Assembly: GCF_029784165.1 (NCBI RefSeq)
Contig: NC_073694.1
Coordinates: 166,684,118 to 166,748,117, forward strand
From: Wyeomyia smithii
Lineage: Eukaryota > Arthropoda > Insecta > Diptera > Culicidae
DNA: 64,000 bases
Direction of reading: 5' to 3'
Position 1 is the first letter of the stretch, and each line of letters begins with the position of its first letter. Made by a program: the position numbers and the translations under genes. This document shows, in pieces, positions 13,137-24,625 of the stretch. The notes below the pieces were generated by a model. It saw only the letters and a list, made by a program, of their open reading frames with translations, was not told the origin of the DNA and did not search any database.

Positions 13137-13338
13137 ATCAAACGCACAAACACCCGCGGCTGGTCAGACGTTTTTTCGGTTGCTTGTGGACTGGTCTTTG
13201 ACTGCCTATAGTTTCAAAGTTTGTGTTTTGTCAGTGTGTCTTTTAAAGACTGCCTGAAAGTTATTTCCCATCAGTCTTTCTCAAGACTACCTACTTTTGA
13301 TTTTAACATTTGTTTTAACTTTTTTCGTATCACCTGAA

Positions 13339-14641
13339 ATGGCTGGACGAAAAAAGAAACCTCGCATCGCTGCGGGGAGGAAAAGAGAGGCATCTCTTTC
13401 TGACACATCGAGTGTCTGTAGTGACAATCCTTTTGATATTTTGCCTGAGCAAGAAGCTGGTGAAATGGAAGTTACCAATAATGAAACTATACAAAATATA
13501 AAACCTTTAAAAAAGGAGAAAGTTCCACCTATTGTGGTAACTATTTCTTCTGAATTTAATATATTCAAAAAGGAACTTTCAACGTTTGTTTCTGACGTTA
13601 AAGTTACCTATCAAATTGGCCGTAGAGGTGAATGCCGCTTATTAGCCGACTCAGTAAAGGGTCGTGATCGTCTTGTTCAGTATTTAACTGACAAGATGTA
13701 CAAATTTTTTACATATGACACCAAGAACGCCAAGCCGTTCAAAGTTGTCTTGAAAGGTCTCACCAACGATCAAACCGTTGATGAGATCAAACTTACTTTA
13801 ACAGAATTACTTGGCATAGCCCCTACCCAAGTAATTCTAATGAAACAAAAATCACGAGGCGAAAACAGTCAGAGAACTGGAATTTCCCTTGTTAATTATT
13901 TAATTCATTTTAACCGCAATGAGGTTAACAACTTAAAATTTTTTAAAAAGGCACATGCTTTGTATAATGTGCGTGTAAAGTGGGAAACTTATAGGAAGTA
14001 TGGCGGAGGTGAAAAGCATATCACCCAATGCCGTACTTGCCGACGTTATGGCCATGGTTCCAAATTCTGTAACATGGACCAAAAATGTCTTAATTGTGGA
14101 GACTCTTCTCACAAAAAGGACACATGTCCTGTGAAAGAGAGTAAAAATTTTCGCTGTGCGAATTGTAACGGCAACCATATGTCAAATTTTTATCAATGCC
14201 CAGTCCGTTTAGCTATTGTTAAGGCAAGGCAAGGTAAACAAAATTCAATTTCTCAATTAAAACCAACTTCAAAACAAAATTCTCCAAGCGTACCAGTGAC
14301 GCATAGTTTACCTACTCCTTTGCATACCCGTTTAACTTATGCACATTATACCGCCTAGTGTTGGTAGTTCGAAAATGACCGTTAATATGGGTAAGCAAAA
14401 CACGCTAGAAAATAATTGTACACCTATTACTCCAGCTAATATTGCTGCCGAAAATATTTTTTCTAATGTCAACTGCCTGGGGCCTATTATGGCAGGTAAA
14501 CTTTCTTTTTTGCAACAGGCAATGTTCGATCTTATGAACGCCATGTTGCAGGCAAAATCAATGTTTGAAGCCATTCAAATAGGCACAAATTTTACTATTA
14601 AAATTGTTTCTAATTTAAAATTTAGCAATGATTTTAAATAA
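13339..14641 (+). pseudogene. Juan-like ORF1, nucleic-acid-binding protein with CCHC knuckles (frameshifted)
   Basis: I chose ATG at 13339 (MAGRKKKPRI), a basic start like Jockey-clade ORF1; the in-frame ATG 14 codons upstream adds only hydrophobic residues. An RNA-recognition-like middle (FKVVLKGLTNDQTVDEIK) is followed by CRTCRRYGHGSKFC, CLNCGDSSHKKDTC and CANCNGNHMSNFYQC. The first frame stops at 14358. The typical tail (FLQQAMFDLMNAMLQAKSMF) is in another frame, 14339-14641, so a single-base shift lies in the overlap. The tail's stop overlaps the ORF2 start, as is usual for the family. Confidence 0.85.
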
Positions 14642-17287
14642 AACAATTAAAATATTAAATTGGAATGCTCGCTCATTGAAGGCCAATGAGAATGAGCTTT
14701 TTAATTTTTTAACAGTGAATAATGTGCATATTGCAATTATTACTGAAACATTTTTGAAACCTAACATAAAATTAAAATATGATCCCAGTTACGTGGTTCA
14801 TAGATATGATAGGATTCAGGGTTCCGGCGGTGGAGTTGCAATTGTTATTCATCGCCGAATCAAACATCGTGCTCTTCCCCATCTTGAGACGAAAGTTATT
14901 GAAACTTTGGGAATTGAAGTTCAAACTGAACTTGGGATTTTATTTATTGCCGCAGCATATTTACCATTTCAATGCACACGCGAGCTCAAAATTATTTTAA
15001 AGGTGATTTACAAAAACTCACCAGAAATCGTTCGAAATTTTTCATAATCGGCGATTTTAACGCTAAACATCGTTCATGGAATAATTCTCAAAGTAATTCC
15101 AATGGCAAAATTTTATTCAATGATTGTTCTTCAGGATACTATTCTATTTTGTCTCCGAATAGTCCTACATGCTTTTCTTCTGTAAGAAACCCTTCAACAA
15201 TTGATTTGGTGCTGACAGATCAAAGTCATGTATGTAGTGATTTGATCACACATGCTGACTTTGATTCTGACCATCTTCCAATAACTTTTTCTTTATCACA
15301 TGAATCAGTTTTAAACCCTATGAGCTCTGTTTTTAATTATAACAAAGCTAATTGGGAAAGATACAAAAATTATATTGAGAGAAATTTCAATAATGAGCTT
15401 GATTTGCAAAACGAAGTGAATATTGATTCCGCTTTGGAAGCATTAAAATGTGCAATTGTTGATGCCAGGAATTATTCTGTTCCAAAGGCTCAAGTGAAAT
15501 TTGATTCACCAATAATTGACGAAAATCTTCAACTTCTAATTCGTTTGAAAAATGTCCGCAGACGTCAATATCAACGTTGTCGTGACCCTGTTTTTAAAAC
15601 TATTTATAAAGATTTACAGAAAGAGATTAAACATAGATTTACTCTTCTGAGAAATCAAAATTTTGAGACTAAAGTTGAAAAATTGAAACCATATTCAAAA
15701 CCATTTTTGAAACTGTCGAAGATTCTTAAGAAACCTTCAAAGCCTATTCCAGTTTTAAAAGATGGTGAACGTTTTCTTGTATCCAATGAACAAAAGGCTC
15801 AAAGACTTGCTCAGCAGTTTGAGAGTGTTCATAACTCAAATTTGAATTTTGTGAGTCCAATTGAAAATGAAGTCACACGTCAATTTGATTTAATTTCTTC
15901 CCAGAATTTTTTACCTGCAGAAATAATTGAAACTAACTTGAATGAGATTAAATCAATTATTAAAAATTTCAAAAATATGAAAGCACCTGGTGACGATGGA
16001 ATCTTTAATATACTAATCAAACATCTCCCTGAGAGCACAATGGATTTTTTAGTGAAAATTTTCAATTGCTGCTTCAAAATTGCATATTTTCCCAAATTAT
16101 GGAAAAATGCAAAAATTACTCCCATTTTAAAACCGGAGAAGAACCCAGCTGAAGTTTCAAGTTATCGACCAATCAGTTTGCTTTCTTCAATAAGTAAACT
16201 GTTTGAGAGAGTTATTCTTAACAGAATGATGTCACACATCAACGAAAATTCAATTTTTGCAAATGAACAGTTTGAATTTCGCCATGGGCATTCCACAACT
16301 CATCAATTGCTGAGAGTTACTAATATGATACGAGCTAACAAATCTGAAGGTTATTCCACTGGAGCTGCTCTTTTAGACATAGAAAAAGCATTCGACAGTG
16401 TTTGGCATAAAGGTTTGATTGCGAAATTGCAAACTTTTAATTTTCCAATTTTCCTATTCAAAATTTTAAAAAATTATCTTACTGATCGAACTCTGCAGGT
16501 TGTCTATCAGAATTCAAAATCTGATAGATTTCCTGTCAGAGCAGGTGTGCCTCAAGGTTCAGTCTTGGGTCCAGTCCTGTACAACATATTCACTTCAGAT
16601 CTTCCTGATTTGCCTCCAGGATGCACAAAGTCATTGTTCTGCGATGACACAAGCATTTCCGTAAAAGGAAAAAGTCTTCGTGTCATATGCAGTCGATTGC
16701 AGAAAAGTTTAGATATTTTTTCTTCCTACTTGCAAAAGTGGAAAATCTCTCCCAATGCTTCTAAAACTCAAATGATAATTTTTCCGCATAAGCCTAGGGC
16801 TTCTTTTCTCAAGCCAAACAATAATCACGTTGTCAAGATGAATGGGGTTATTTTAAGTTGGTCCGACAAGGTTAAGTACTTGGGACTAATTTATGATAAA
16901 AAACTTATTTTCAAAGAGCACATTAAGAGTATACAAGCCAAGTGCATCAGATATACGAGATGTTTATATCCTCTCATTAACAGGAATTCTAAACTTTGTT
17001 TAAAGAACAAACTTTTGATTTACAAACAAATTTTTAGACCAGCAATGCTTTATGCTGTACCGATCTGGTCAAGTTGCTGTTCAACAAGGAAGAAAACGCT
17101 CCAAAGGATTCAGAATGAAATTCTGAAAATGATTTTGAAGCGTCCTCCTTGGTTTGGTACACTCGAATTACATAGACTTACTGGTGTTGAACCATTAGAA
17201 GCTATGTCAAATAAAATTATTAACAATTTTCGACAAAAAACGTTGCAATCCTCAATTGCTACGATAAGCTCTCTTTATAGCCAATAA
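14628..17287 (+). pseudogene. Juan-like ORF2: endonuclease + reverse transcriptase (frameshifted)
   Basis: ATG 14628 overlaps the ORF1 stop. The endonuclease domain starts IKILNWNARSL and has IAIITETFL and GSGGGVAIVI. At about 14988-14992 (CTCAAAATT) one A appears to be missing, and the frame moves to the one that carries FFIIGDFNAKH, TIDLVLTDQ and SDHLPITF. RT follows: YRPISLLSSISKLFE, EFRHGHSTTHQLLR, LLDIEKAFDSVWH, GVPQGSVLGPVLYN and SLFCDDTSIS. The box is F-C-D-D instead of the usual Y/F-A-D-D. I believe this is normal for Juan, so it is not evidence of damage. The C-terminus runs intact to TAA at 17285-17287. Confidence 0.88.
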
Positions 17288-17505
17288 GTTAGCAATTAAG
17301 TTAGTTGTAAGTTTACTTCCCCTTTTCTGACAAGTAGGTTTAAATCCCTACGAATGATAAGTCCTAATTGCGAAAGCAAACAAATCCTAACAATTAAAAT
17401 TACAAATTTCTAACAGTGTTGAGAAGTCACCATTTGTGATTGGACACACATACTCATTATTTACTAATATTTATCATAAATACTTAAGCTACTAACAAAT
17501 CCCCC

Positions 17506-17536
<31 letters not shown>

Positions 17537-17538
<2 letters not shown>

Positions 17539-18235
17539 GCCGGCTGGACTCGTCCAGCAGCAACGGCGAAGGCAAAAGGCAGCGAACAATGGAAAAATAT
17601 AACAATAAATATTTCACCCAGCAGCCGTAGCGTCTATGTGATATAGACGCGATGGTCGGCGCTGACACAAATTAAATCAATAAAAGAACGAATAAATCGA
17701 AAGCATGCAAAGACACTTCTACTTATCCGTTTAGGTATCCAATTTGGCCGTCGGATCACTAGTACTAGATCACCTGAAGCACTTGATTTCACACAAAGAA
17801 AAAACTTTTTAATTGAGACACTAGCGGTACACAAGCTACCATGTTCACCGTATCACCACCGGGATTTTGTTGCCTTAATGAGTGCTCTATCGTTCCGGCT
17901 CGACAGAATGTCCACAAGAAAACGTTTTTGTACATCCGTGTTACGAAACTGAGACAATCTGTGAGAACTGAAAATAAAGGCGGGTCCAGAATGAATGAGA
18001 TATATTTTTCGTACATGAGTATTACGACATACAAAATAAAATTTTTCGATCGTTGTAGAATGGTATAATTAAAAATAATTTTGCCACACCTATTTTTCCA
18101 GTTATATCATTCCACAACGTTCGAAAAATTTATTATGTCAGAGCGGATATCGCACGCTATCTGACCATGAAGCATTTATCCAATAATTGAAAAAATTGCA
18201 ATTGCACCAATCGGACTTTTTTAAGGCTACTAAAT
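17537..18235. other. Noncoding; possible remainder of the antisense LINE's 5' UTR, with a hairpin
   Basis: Beginning with CCGCCGGCTGGACTCGTCC, this GC-richer stretch could be the displaced 5' UTR of the minus-strand LINE, given the likely target duplication across the Juan-like copy. Within it, 18040-18068 (AATTTTTCGATCGTTGTAGA and on) and 18103-18133 (CATTCCACAACGTTCG and on) form an inverted repeat of about 29 bp per arm around a 35-base loop. No coding sequence is seen. Confidence 0.4.
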
Positions 18236-18362
18236 GTATTTGGTAGAGCATAATGAATGGTTAATAATAAACTGCAACTGAGGTTTGATGCTGCTGCAAA
18301 TACACAGCAGTGCGATGTTTATTACGATTTGTTGATACTGTGCTTAACAAGCGGTATATACG
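18236..18362 (+). repeat. Dispersed repeat, copy 2
   Basis: Near-identical to 5637-5772 (shared AATAATAAACTGCAACTGAG, GATGCTGCTGCAAAT, CTTAACAAGCGGTATATACG). It is unclear which transposon it belongs to. Confidence 0.7.
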
Positions 18363-20300
18363 AGAATGTAAGACTTTAATCAGTATTATAGTAAACCCAA
18401 AAACAATTATATTTTTTATAGTTCACGTACCAATCGAATTTCTCCCACAGACTTTGTTATACGTTTTGTTTTACACTATTATTTAAAAAGGTGTAAAAAT
18501 AGGTGAACTCCTAAAAAAATTTACGCATTAACTGGGCAGCGCAGCGTAGGTGTTAAAATGAAAGAATTCAAAAAAAGAGACGGACTGTGCTGCACGCTCT
18601 TTGTGGGTATCAGCAATGAGCAGGTCGATCCGCTTTCTTGCAGAAACGATTTTTTTGACGTGGGACTACGTCTTTGTTTACTATACTGGGATGCATTCTG
18701 TAAAATTGGAAAGGAAACTGGCAAATGTTGCGTCAGATTTCAAACGTTAATAACAGCATAACCACATGATAGATAACAATAACCAATATGTTGTTGGATA
18801 CATAAAATGTATATCAATTTTGTAATATGCTGGTTATCACTCTAATTTCATTGCTAAGCGGTAAAGTTGATAAAAAGTTTCAATAACAAATTTACGCGAA
18901 TAATGAACCAATTACATGCGAGCATTCCTAGCACAGACGACGTGAATGGACACCATCCGTTCCCTGTGCTATTCTCTGTTTTAATAATAAAAATTTTCCA
19001 AAAAGTTTGAAACAATCCCCATTCTTGAACAATTTCTAAACCTGTTTCCAGAATCTAATAAAAACTGATGTCCCGAAAGAAAACAGGCAAGCAACAGTAT
19101 CAGTGGAGTAAAGAACCTCAGGTCTCTCGTCGTCTATGATTGCAGCGGTACTCTTCTATTCGTACATTTCTATACGTGTGCAATCGAGGAAAAACTGCAA
19201 TGCTGCTGGTGATGGTGATTGAAAGTTTATCTCATAAATATGATTACCATAAATAACTCAACAAGAGTTGTAAATTTTTGCAACGGATATTTATTAAATT
19301 TTATCTTCGATATTCACTAAACAATCGTGACCGGATAGTATCGAAAGAGTAAATTCCTAAATATATACATTTATAGAAGAGTAAGAGCCTGCGAATGCTT
19401 GTGAATTTTTTGTTTAGTTACTAAGATTCATTCAGAATCTCTTTTTACATTTCAAAATTGTTAGATGATATATTATTATTCTAAGCTTTACCATAATAAA
19501 AGTATATTAGCTGTCTTCGAAATACAGCGAATGTAGTTGTAGGCAAATGAAAAAAATTGCAAAGCTTAAAACAGAATGTAATTGTAGATTGCTACGATTT
19601 TTTGTTGGAACTTGTTAATAATTTTGTTCAAAATATCTTCTTATGTTTGCCAATTAATGAACCTTTGTAAGGGTTTCCATATTATTTTGAAAATATGGAA
19701 CATAGATTTGATTTAATCAGAGTTAAATAAGACAAAACCATTCGTTATGATAACGTAAGTATTATTGGATTTGGTTTTTGAGGATATAGAGTTAATTCTG
19801 ACTTTGACTTATTACGAGAAATTCTTGGTGCTTCTTCAACAAGCACGATATGCTTGTGCCTTGTCAAATACATGTTGTTTGCAAAAAAAATACTACAGGC
19901 ATAATATCGTCAGATATAAACGATATTCTTTCGAGTGTAATTGAATATATTTTAAAAATTGATTTCCAGGGGAGGCTGAAAATAAAAATACGTACAGTCG
20001 CTAAGCAAACACATTGACTCTGGCTGCAGACTCTGTATATTTTGTAACAAAAATCCCCTAATTACAGTGTTTAATCCCACGTCACCAATTCATACAACCC
20101 TAGGGTTGTATACCTTGTAGTATTTTAAATCAAGCAATAAACTTTTTAATCGCTTGTTTTCTGCAGGGTCATTTAATGAATCGACTTTACGTCGCTTTTA
20201 AATCAATTTCCCATATATTGATTATTCGATTCAAACGTCGAACGTTGTGCGCGAAGTACATTTATTTTTCGTCTAATTTATATCTGTCAACAAATATATT
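18363..20300. other. No gene seen; AT-rich noncoding
   Basis: No recognisable reading frame or transposon motif. A perfect 18-base palindrome TACAACCCTAGGGTTGTA sits at about 20094-20111. A long AT-rich stretch covers 19200-19960. Confidence 0.5.
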
Positions 20301-20306
20301 ATTGAG

Positions 20307-21520
20307 ATGGCCTCGAAGACAAGCGGAAAAGCAGCCAAGATAGACCACATAGTCGACTACTTCATCATGGACAAGTATAGCGACTGGAAAGGGGACCAAT
20401 TTAACCTAAAATGAGCAACAATAAATAACTAACGATGGGCGTACAGCGGTTACCAAAACCCTTTGCTCGTGGGGGCCGGTCTCCGCAGAAACGGAGGCGT
20501 ATGCAGCGAAAGTCGGAGGAGGAAAGGCTACCACACCTATCTCCATATCGGATATAACGGTCGACGGTCCCATGCTAGCCAAGGCCGTCGAAAAATGCAT
20601 GGGCATCTGCGAAACCGACTGCAATTATAGAGGTGTAGACAGACTTCCTATCGTTCGTAGTGGTCTGCTCTGCGGAACTGGTCTCTAAGAGAATGAGGAA
20701 GTCTCCGGGGAAAACACAAAGAAGCGATTGGTTGTGCTACTCCCGAAAGCAAACCAACTGGTCCATCGAAAAACCGACTGAAGTGATGACTGCGGGGAAC
20801 CCTTGGGTTACCGTGGCAGCTAGGAAGGGTCAAGAAGGTTCAGCGCACCTAGATTGTGAAGCGGCAGAACGATCAAGGAAGGTCAGAAAGATACGAAGCA
20901 CGAAAGACACTCTCACGCTCAAGACGGATCAAAGTACTCAGAAGTCTCGAAAGAAATGAGTGGCAAAACCAAGCCGAGAATTAAGAAACTACCTACAAGA
21001 CGATAACTGAGCAGGTTCTAGGGAAAGAGGGGCACGTTCGGACACTCACCTAAGAGTTAACTTTTTAGCTCAAAAACCTGGACGAAATTACCGAGGGGTG
21101 CGACGTTGCACAAGCCCTCGAGAAGAAGTGTCGGGTATAGTAATCACTGAGTCAATCTTTGATTTTTGAAAGGGCCCAGCGGGGACCCAGGTGACCAATT
21201 TTCGATGAAAGACAGCCAAACTTAAGTTTGCCTATTGGTCATACGGAACGTTTGCTTCAGGTGCTTTGAGGGAAGCCATTGGTCTTGAGTCTGTAAGGGA
21301 TTCGACAGGAGCCAATTTTGCAGGTGTTGCGGTACTGCAGGCCACGAAGCGTAAGACTACAGGGAGCCTCCCAAGTACCGAGCATGTTCCGGAAAACGGG
21401 ACGCCAGGCACTTTATTGGCGGCCCTAGGTGCCCAGCCGGTAAACCGCCTACTAACGGGCGTAAGGATGACACAACTGAACCTGAACCACTGCTACGTGG
21501 CCCAGCAACTGCTATACCAA
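20307..21520 (+). pseudogene. R1/LOA-like LINE copy 1, ORF1 part (decayed)
   Basis: ATG at 20307 opens a 35-codon frame (MASKTSGKAAKIDHIVDYF) ending at TGA. It may be the ORF1 N-terminus. Later, RSRKVRKIRSTKDT, a FEDGCDVAQ-like stretch near 21100 and ACGTTTGCTTCAGGTGCTTTGAG at about 21246 parallel copy 2 (26114 onward), where the same text encodes the first zinc knuckle. The ORF2 start text ACAACTGAACCTGAACCACTGCTA (about 21470) also matches copy 2 at 26341. Many stops and frameshifts. The copy is interrupted at about 21520 by an antisense LINE and resumes at about 24630. Confidence 0.65.
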
Positions 21521-22383
21521 CTTTTTTTTACTTGATTGTTCCGTGTCTGTCGGTCTGGCATAACAAAGGGATGCAATGGAAATTTTACACTGCCGACGGT
21601 CACCTGCCTTAGCTTTTAGTTGGCGCCAGGAGAGGTTCTCATCGAAAGTCTGGATGTCACTGGCCAGGCTACTCTGCATGAGCCTCTGGGTCTACCTCTT
21701 CGACGTTGTCTTTGCGGGCTCCAATACTCAATGTGTGCCCGATCCAATCACTGTTGCTGTCGGTCGTTGATGGCATCGATGATGGAGCTCCGCATTGGAT
21801 ATCCAATTGTGAGGCCACTAGGCACGAATGATGTACCACAGGCAACGGGTTAAAAGAAACTGTCTCCGTCTGCACGCACCATGTTTCGCAGGCGTACAGA
21901 AGTGCGCATTACACGTTCGAGTTGAAGATTTAGATTTTCGAATTTAGAGTGATCTGAATAGAGGGCCAAATGTTCCGTAAACCTGCAAAGGCACCACGAG
22001 CTTTCCTTAACCGTGTGGCTGTATCGGTCTTGGTTCCACAATTTGGCGTAGTCTGGCTACCAAGATACTAAAAAGTTTCTACCTCTTCAACCTCTTCTCA
22101 CGCTACCGTAAAACTGGAGATTGACAATATTTATCCCAATTGGCTTGGTCTTTGCGACATTGATTTTTGAACCTGCTGTCATGGAGCTTTCGCAGAGCTT
22201 GCTCTGCATATCGTTTCGGCGATGGGCAAGCAAGGCATATCGTCTGCTAGGTCAAGGTAATGGGTGCTCCATTTTAAGAGGATTCCTGGGCAATCCTCGG
22301 TTTGATCTATTGTCAAACAGATTTAGCCAAAATTTCATTCATGACTATGAGAAATAGTAGCGGTGATAGTATGCATCCTTGTC

Positions 22384-23263
22384 TCATGCCAGCTGTAACC
22401 GGTCAGACAAAACACCGTCGTGCGAAACCTTGCACGAGAACGCTTCGTACTGTGTTTCGATGAGATGGACTAGCTTATCTGGAACTCTTCTACGCCTAAG
22501 AGCGCTCCAGGTGTTTTCGTGGTTGAGACGGTCAAACGCTTTTTCGAAGTCAACGGACACCAGCAGAAGAGAGTCCTGGAATTCGTTGGCCTGCTCCATG
22601 ATGATATGGAGCGTAGCGATATGGTCCACACCAAAACGGCCAACACGGAACCTGGCTTGCTGCCGGCGGAAAGTAGCGTCTATTTTCTCCAGGATCCGGT
22701 TGAGGATAACCCTGCAGAGTACTTTGACGATTCAGAGCAACGTGATGCCATGCCAATTATCACATTCTGTAAGGTTACCTTTCTTATTCTTAGGTTCTTT
22801 TACCAGGATGCCTTGCACCCAGTCAGTCGGGAATATCGCGGTTTCCCATATGTTGTTAAATAACTCATGGATTATCTGCGCTCTATCGGATTTCATGCTT
22901 CTAAATGCCGCTTCAATTCCAGCTAGTGTTGGCGCCTCGGGGTTGACGCGGTTGATGCGCCGAGCTGAGGGTGGCACGCTCTACTGGTTTTCCTGGATTA
23001 TCACATTTGAAACTAGGAGGAATTGTTTAAAGTGGCCAGCGCTTAAGCTGATCCGTTTGATCAGTAAGTAACTGACCAGCTTCGTCTTTCAACGGCATCT
23101 TGGCATTCGTCCTTGCACCACTAAGGCAGCGAGAGATGTAGAACAGGTGGATATCTCCATTGGCGGCTCCATTACAGAAAATCGAACTAATTAGCCTATT
23201 TTTGAATCGATGAATAGGTTCATTAAATAAAAATAAGTCTTCAACTAGTGAAAAGGCACGCAT
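22384..23263 (-). pseudogene. Antisense LINE: reverse transcriptase fragments
   Basis: Three minus-frame pieces succeed each other with frameshifts between them. 23263-23027 includes KMPLKDEAGQLLTDQ. 22977-22732 holds PEAPTLAGIEAAFRSMKSDRA and GNLTECDNWHGITLL (motif near the RT fingers). 22629-22384 holds ILLVSVDFEKAFDRLNHE-like text, the first catalytic Asp box (VDFEKAFD). The second Asp box was not located clearly. Confidence 0.7.
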
Positions 23264-23757
23264 GCACGCGACGATTTACAGCCTTTTCTAGTTCATTATA
23301 TCGTCTTCACAGCTCTTGTTCGTAAACGCTCAATGTTGGCTTTTGCCTCTCTCCGCTCGTCAATCATCCTTCATGTTTCGTCCAATATCTATTCCTTTCG
23401 TCCATGGCGCAACTTGCCAATGGTTTAATCACCTGTCATGATGAAGGCATTCTTAATGTTCATCCACTGTCTTCGACGTTTTCACCAGAGATTGTTCCGA
23501 GGCTCGGGCTTGCAGTTAGTAAACGAAAGCTTTTTTCACCTCGGGATTCTCCAGCCGACGGACGTCATAACGACACCCGACTTTCTCTTCTCGTCGCCGG
23601 ACATGTGCGATGCGCAGACATATCTCGGCGATGACAAATTAGTGGTCAGATGCGATGTCGGCACTGCGTTTGTTCCGGACATCAACAAAGCTCATTCTCT
23701 ACATTCGGCTGATGCAGATGTGGTCTATTTGGTTTTCTGTTGGCCATCGCGGGAAAC

Positions 23758-24342
23758 CTAGGTGACCTTATGTGCTGGTTTATGGGGAAAGAGCGATCCA
23801 CCGATCACCATATTATTGTGGCCACTAAACTCTACAAACAGCTCGTCATTTTCGCTTATCTCTCCTAGCTCGTGGCATCCCATGACGCGCTCGAGATCGG
23901 TGTAGTTGAAGCCGATTTTCGCGTTGAAGTCGCCCACACGGATTTGGATGTCACCTTCTGCGACTCTCACTACCACGCTGTTCAGCTGACTGTAAAAACT
24001 CTCCTGCAAGTCGACAGCATCTATTGTCGCGTAACACTGGATTATAGTGAGGTTTCTAACCAGAGTTCTAAATCTGGCAACGATTATTCTCTCGTTTGTC
24101 GGCTCCCATCTTATTAAGGTTGCGTGTGCCTCCGTCCTTAGTAGAAGCCCTACTCCCCGTTCACGGTTCGCATTTTCATATCGTATGCCAAAGTATAATA
24201 ACACTTGCCCAGATAGCGTTTTGTGTTCACCACTTTTCGGCCACCGGACTTCGCTCAGGCCCAGAATATTGAGCTTTCGGCGGCTAACTTCTCTAGCTAG
24301 TTGAACAAGCTTGCCCTGCTGGGCAAGGATCAAGACGTTCAT
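23758..24342 (-). pseudogene. Antisense LINE: APE-type endonuclease domain
   Basis: A 194-residue open stretch has KLNILGLSEVRWPKSG (family Glu box), RGVGLLLR, NLTIIQCYA and QIRVGDFNAKIG (GDFNA metal-binding box). The start at 24342 (MNVLILAQQGK) corresponds to the WNVRTL-like opening of related proteins with some loss, so the true N-terminus is probably just upstream. It ends in GSLFPHKPAHKVT, then breaks. Confidence 0.75.
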
Positions 24343-24625
24343 TACCCGATTCGTGTCCGTGTTTTCATGCTTAAGGTCGTTGCCAAAAATGCAAATCGAT
24401 ATCTTTCTTCATTTTTTGTATCTTTTTGTTGTTTCGGGTACAGTAGGACGCTCAGTTTTCACACACCCTAGCTTTGCTACCCAAGCACGAGATTTGAGTA
24501 TTACCGGGTATGGCCGGCTAAGTCATCATTCGACATAGGTCAGAGGAGGCGCTAGGTGAGGACTTGGGTTGGCCAGAGCAGTGTTGGGTGCTCCTTCCGA
24601 GTTGCCTTTCCCATTCCATACCCCT

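Larger units (their letters stand above)
8870..13152 (-). mobile_element. Non-LTR retrotransposon (LINE), PHD-finger ORF1 type, nearly full length
   Basis: The element runs right to left: 5' region above 13136, ORF1 (PHD-like finger plus zinc knuckles), ORF2 (endonuclease plus reverse transcriptase), then a short AT-rich 3' region. The RT wording (LGVPQGSVLGPILFIIYIND, LFADDTVLFI, EQSGYREGHSCETALN) fits the CR1/L2/Jockey group; I cannot assign the clade firmly. Three lesions break it: an A-run frameshift in ORF1, one nonsense codon in ORF2 and a T-run frameshift near the ORF2 end. Otherwise it is well preserved, so the copy is young. Its 5' UTR was probably split by the Juan-like element and may resume beyond 17536. 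Confidence 0.85.
13164..17536 (+). mobile_element. Juan-like LINE (Jockey clade), nearly full length, with poly(A) tail
   Basis: Order: short 5' region, ORF1 with zinc knuckles, ORF2 endonuclease/RT, about 220 bases of 3' UTR, then 28 A at 17509-17536. The protein text resembles Juan from Aedes and Culex as I recall it, including the FCDD catalytic box, ICSRLQKSLD and KMNGV. After the tail comes CCGCCGGCTGG; before the element, at about 13153-13163, is CCCGCGGCTGG. This is a likely but imperfect target duplication. If true, the element inserted into the 5' UTR of the antisense LINE, and the start is near 13164. Both ORFs carry a one-base frameshift. Confidence 0.85.
21521..24625 (-). mobile_element. 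Antisense LINE inserted in R1/LOA-like copy 1
   Basis: A T-run just after 21520 is the poly(A) tail on the minus strand. The left and right flanks rejoin copy 1 (CTATACCAA next to GCAGCC...), which marks the insertion limits well. Reading right to left: endonuclease domain (24342-23758), linker, RT fragments, then a C-terminal stretch with WIGHTL-like text and NLSWRQLKAKAGDRRQ near 21600. It has the wording often annotated as craniofacial-development-protein-2-like in animals. I cannot fix the clade. Frames are broken many times. Confidence 0.75.

Noticed and set aside
16652..16656. FCDD instead of the usual FADD or YADD taken as a catalytic mutation in the Juan-like RT
   Set aside because: As I recall, Juan elements normally carry FCDD, so it is a family trait and not damage.
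22379..23071. 230-codon plus-strand frame
   Set aside because: Opposite strand of the antisense LINE's RT. The minus strand carries the VDFEKAFD catalytic box.
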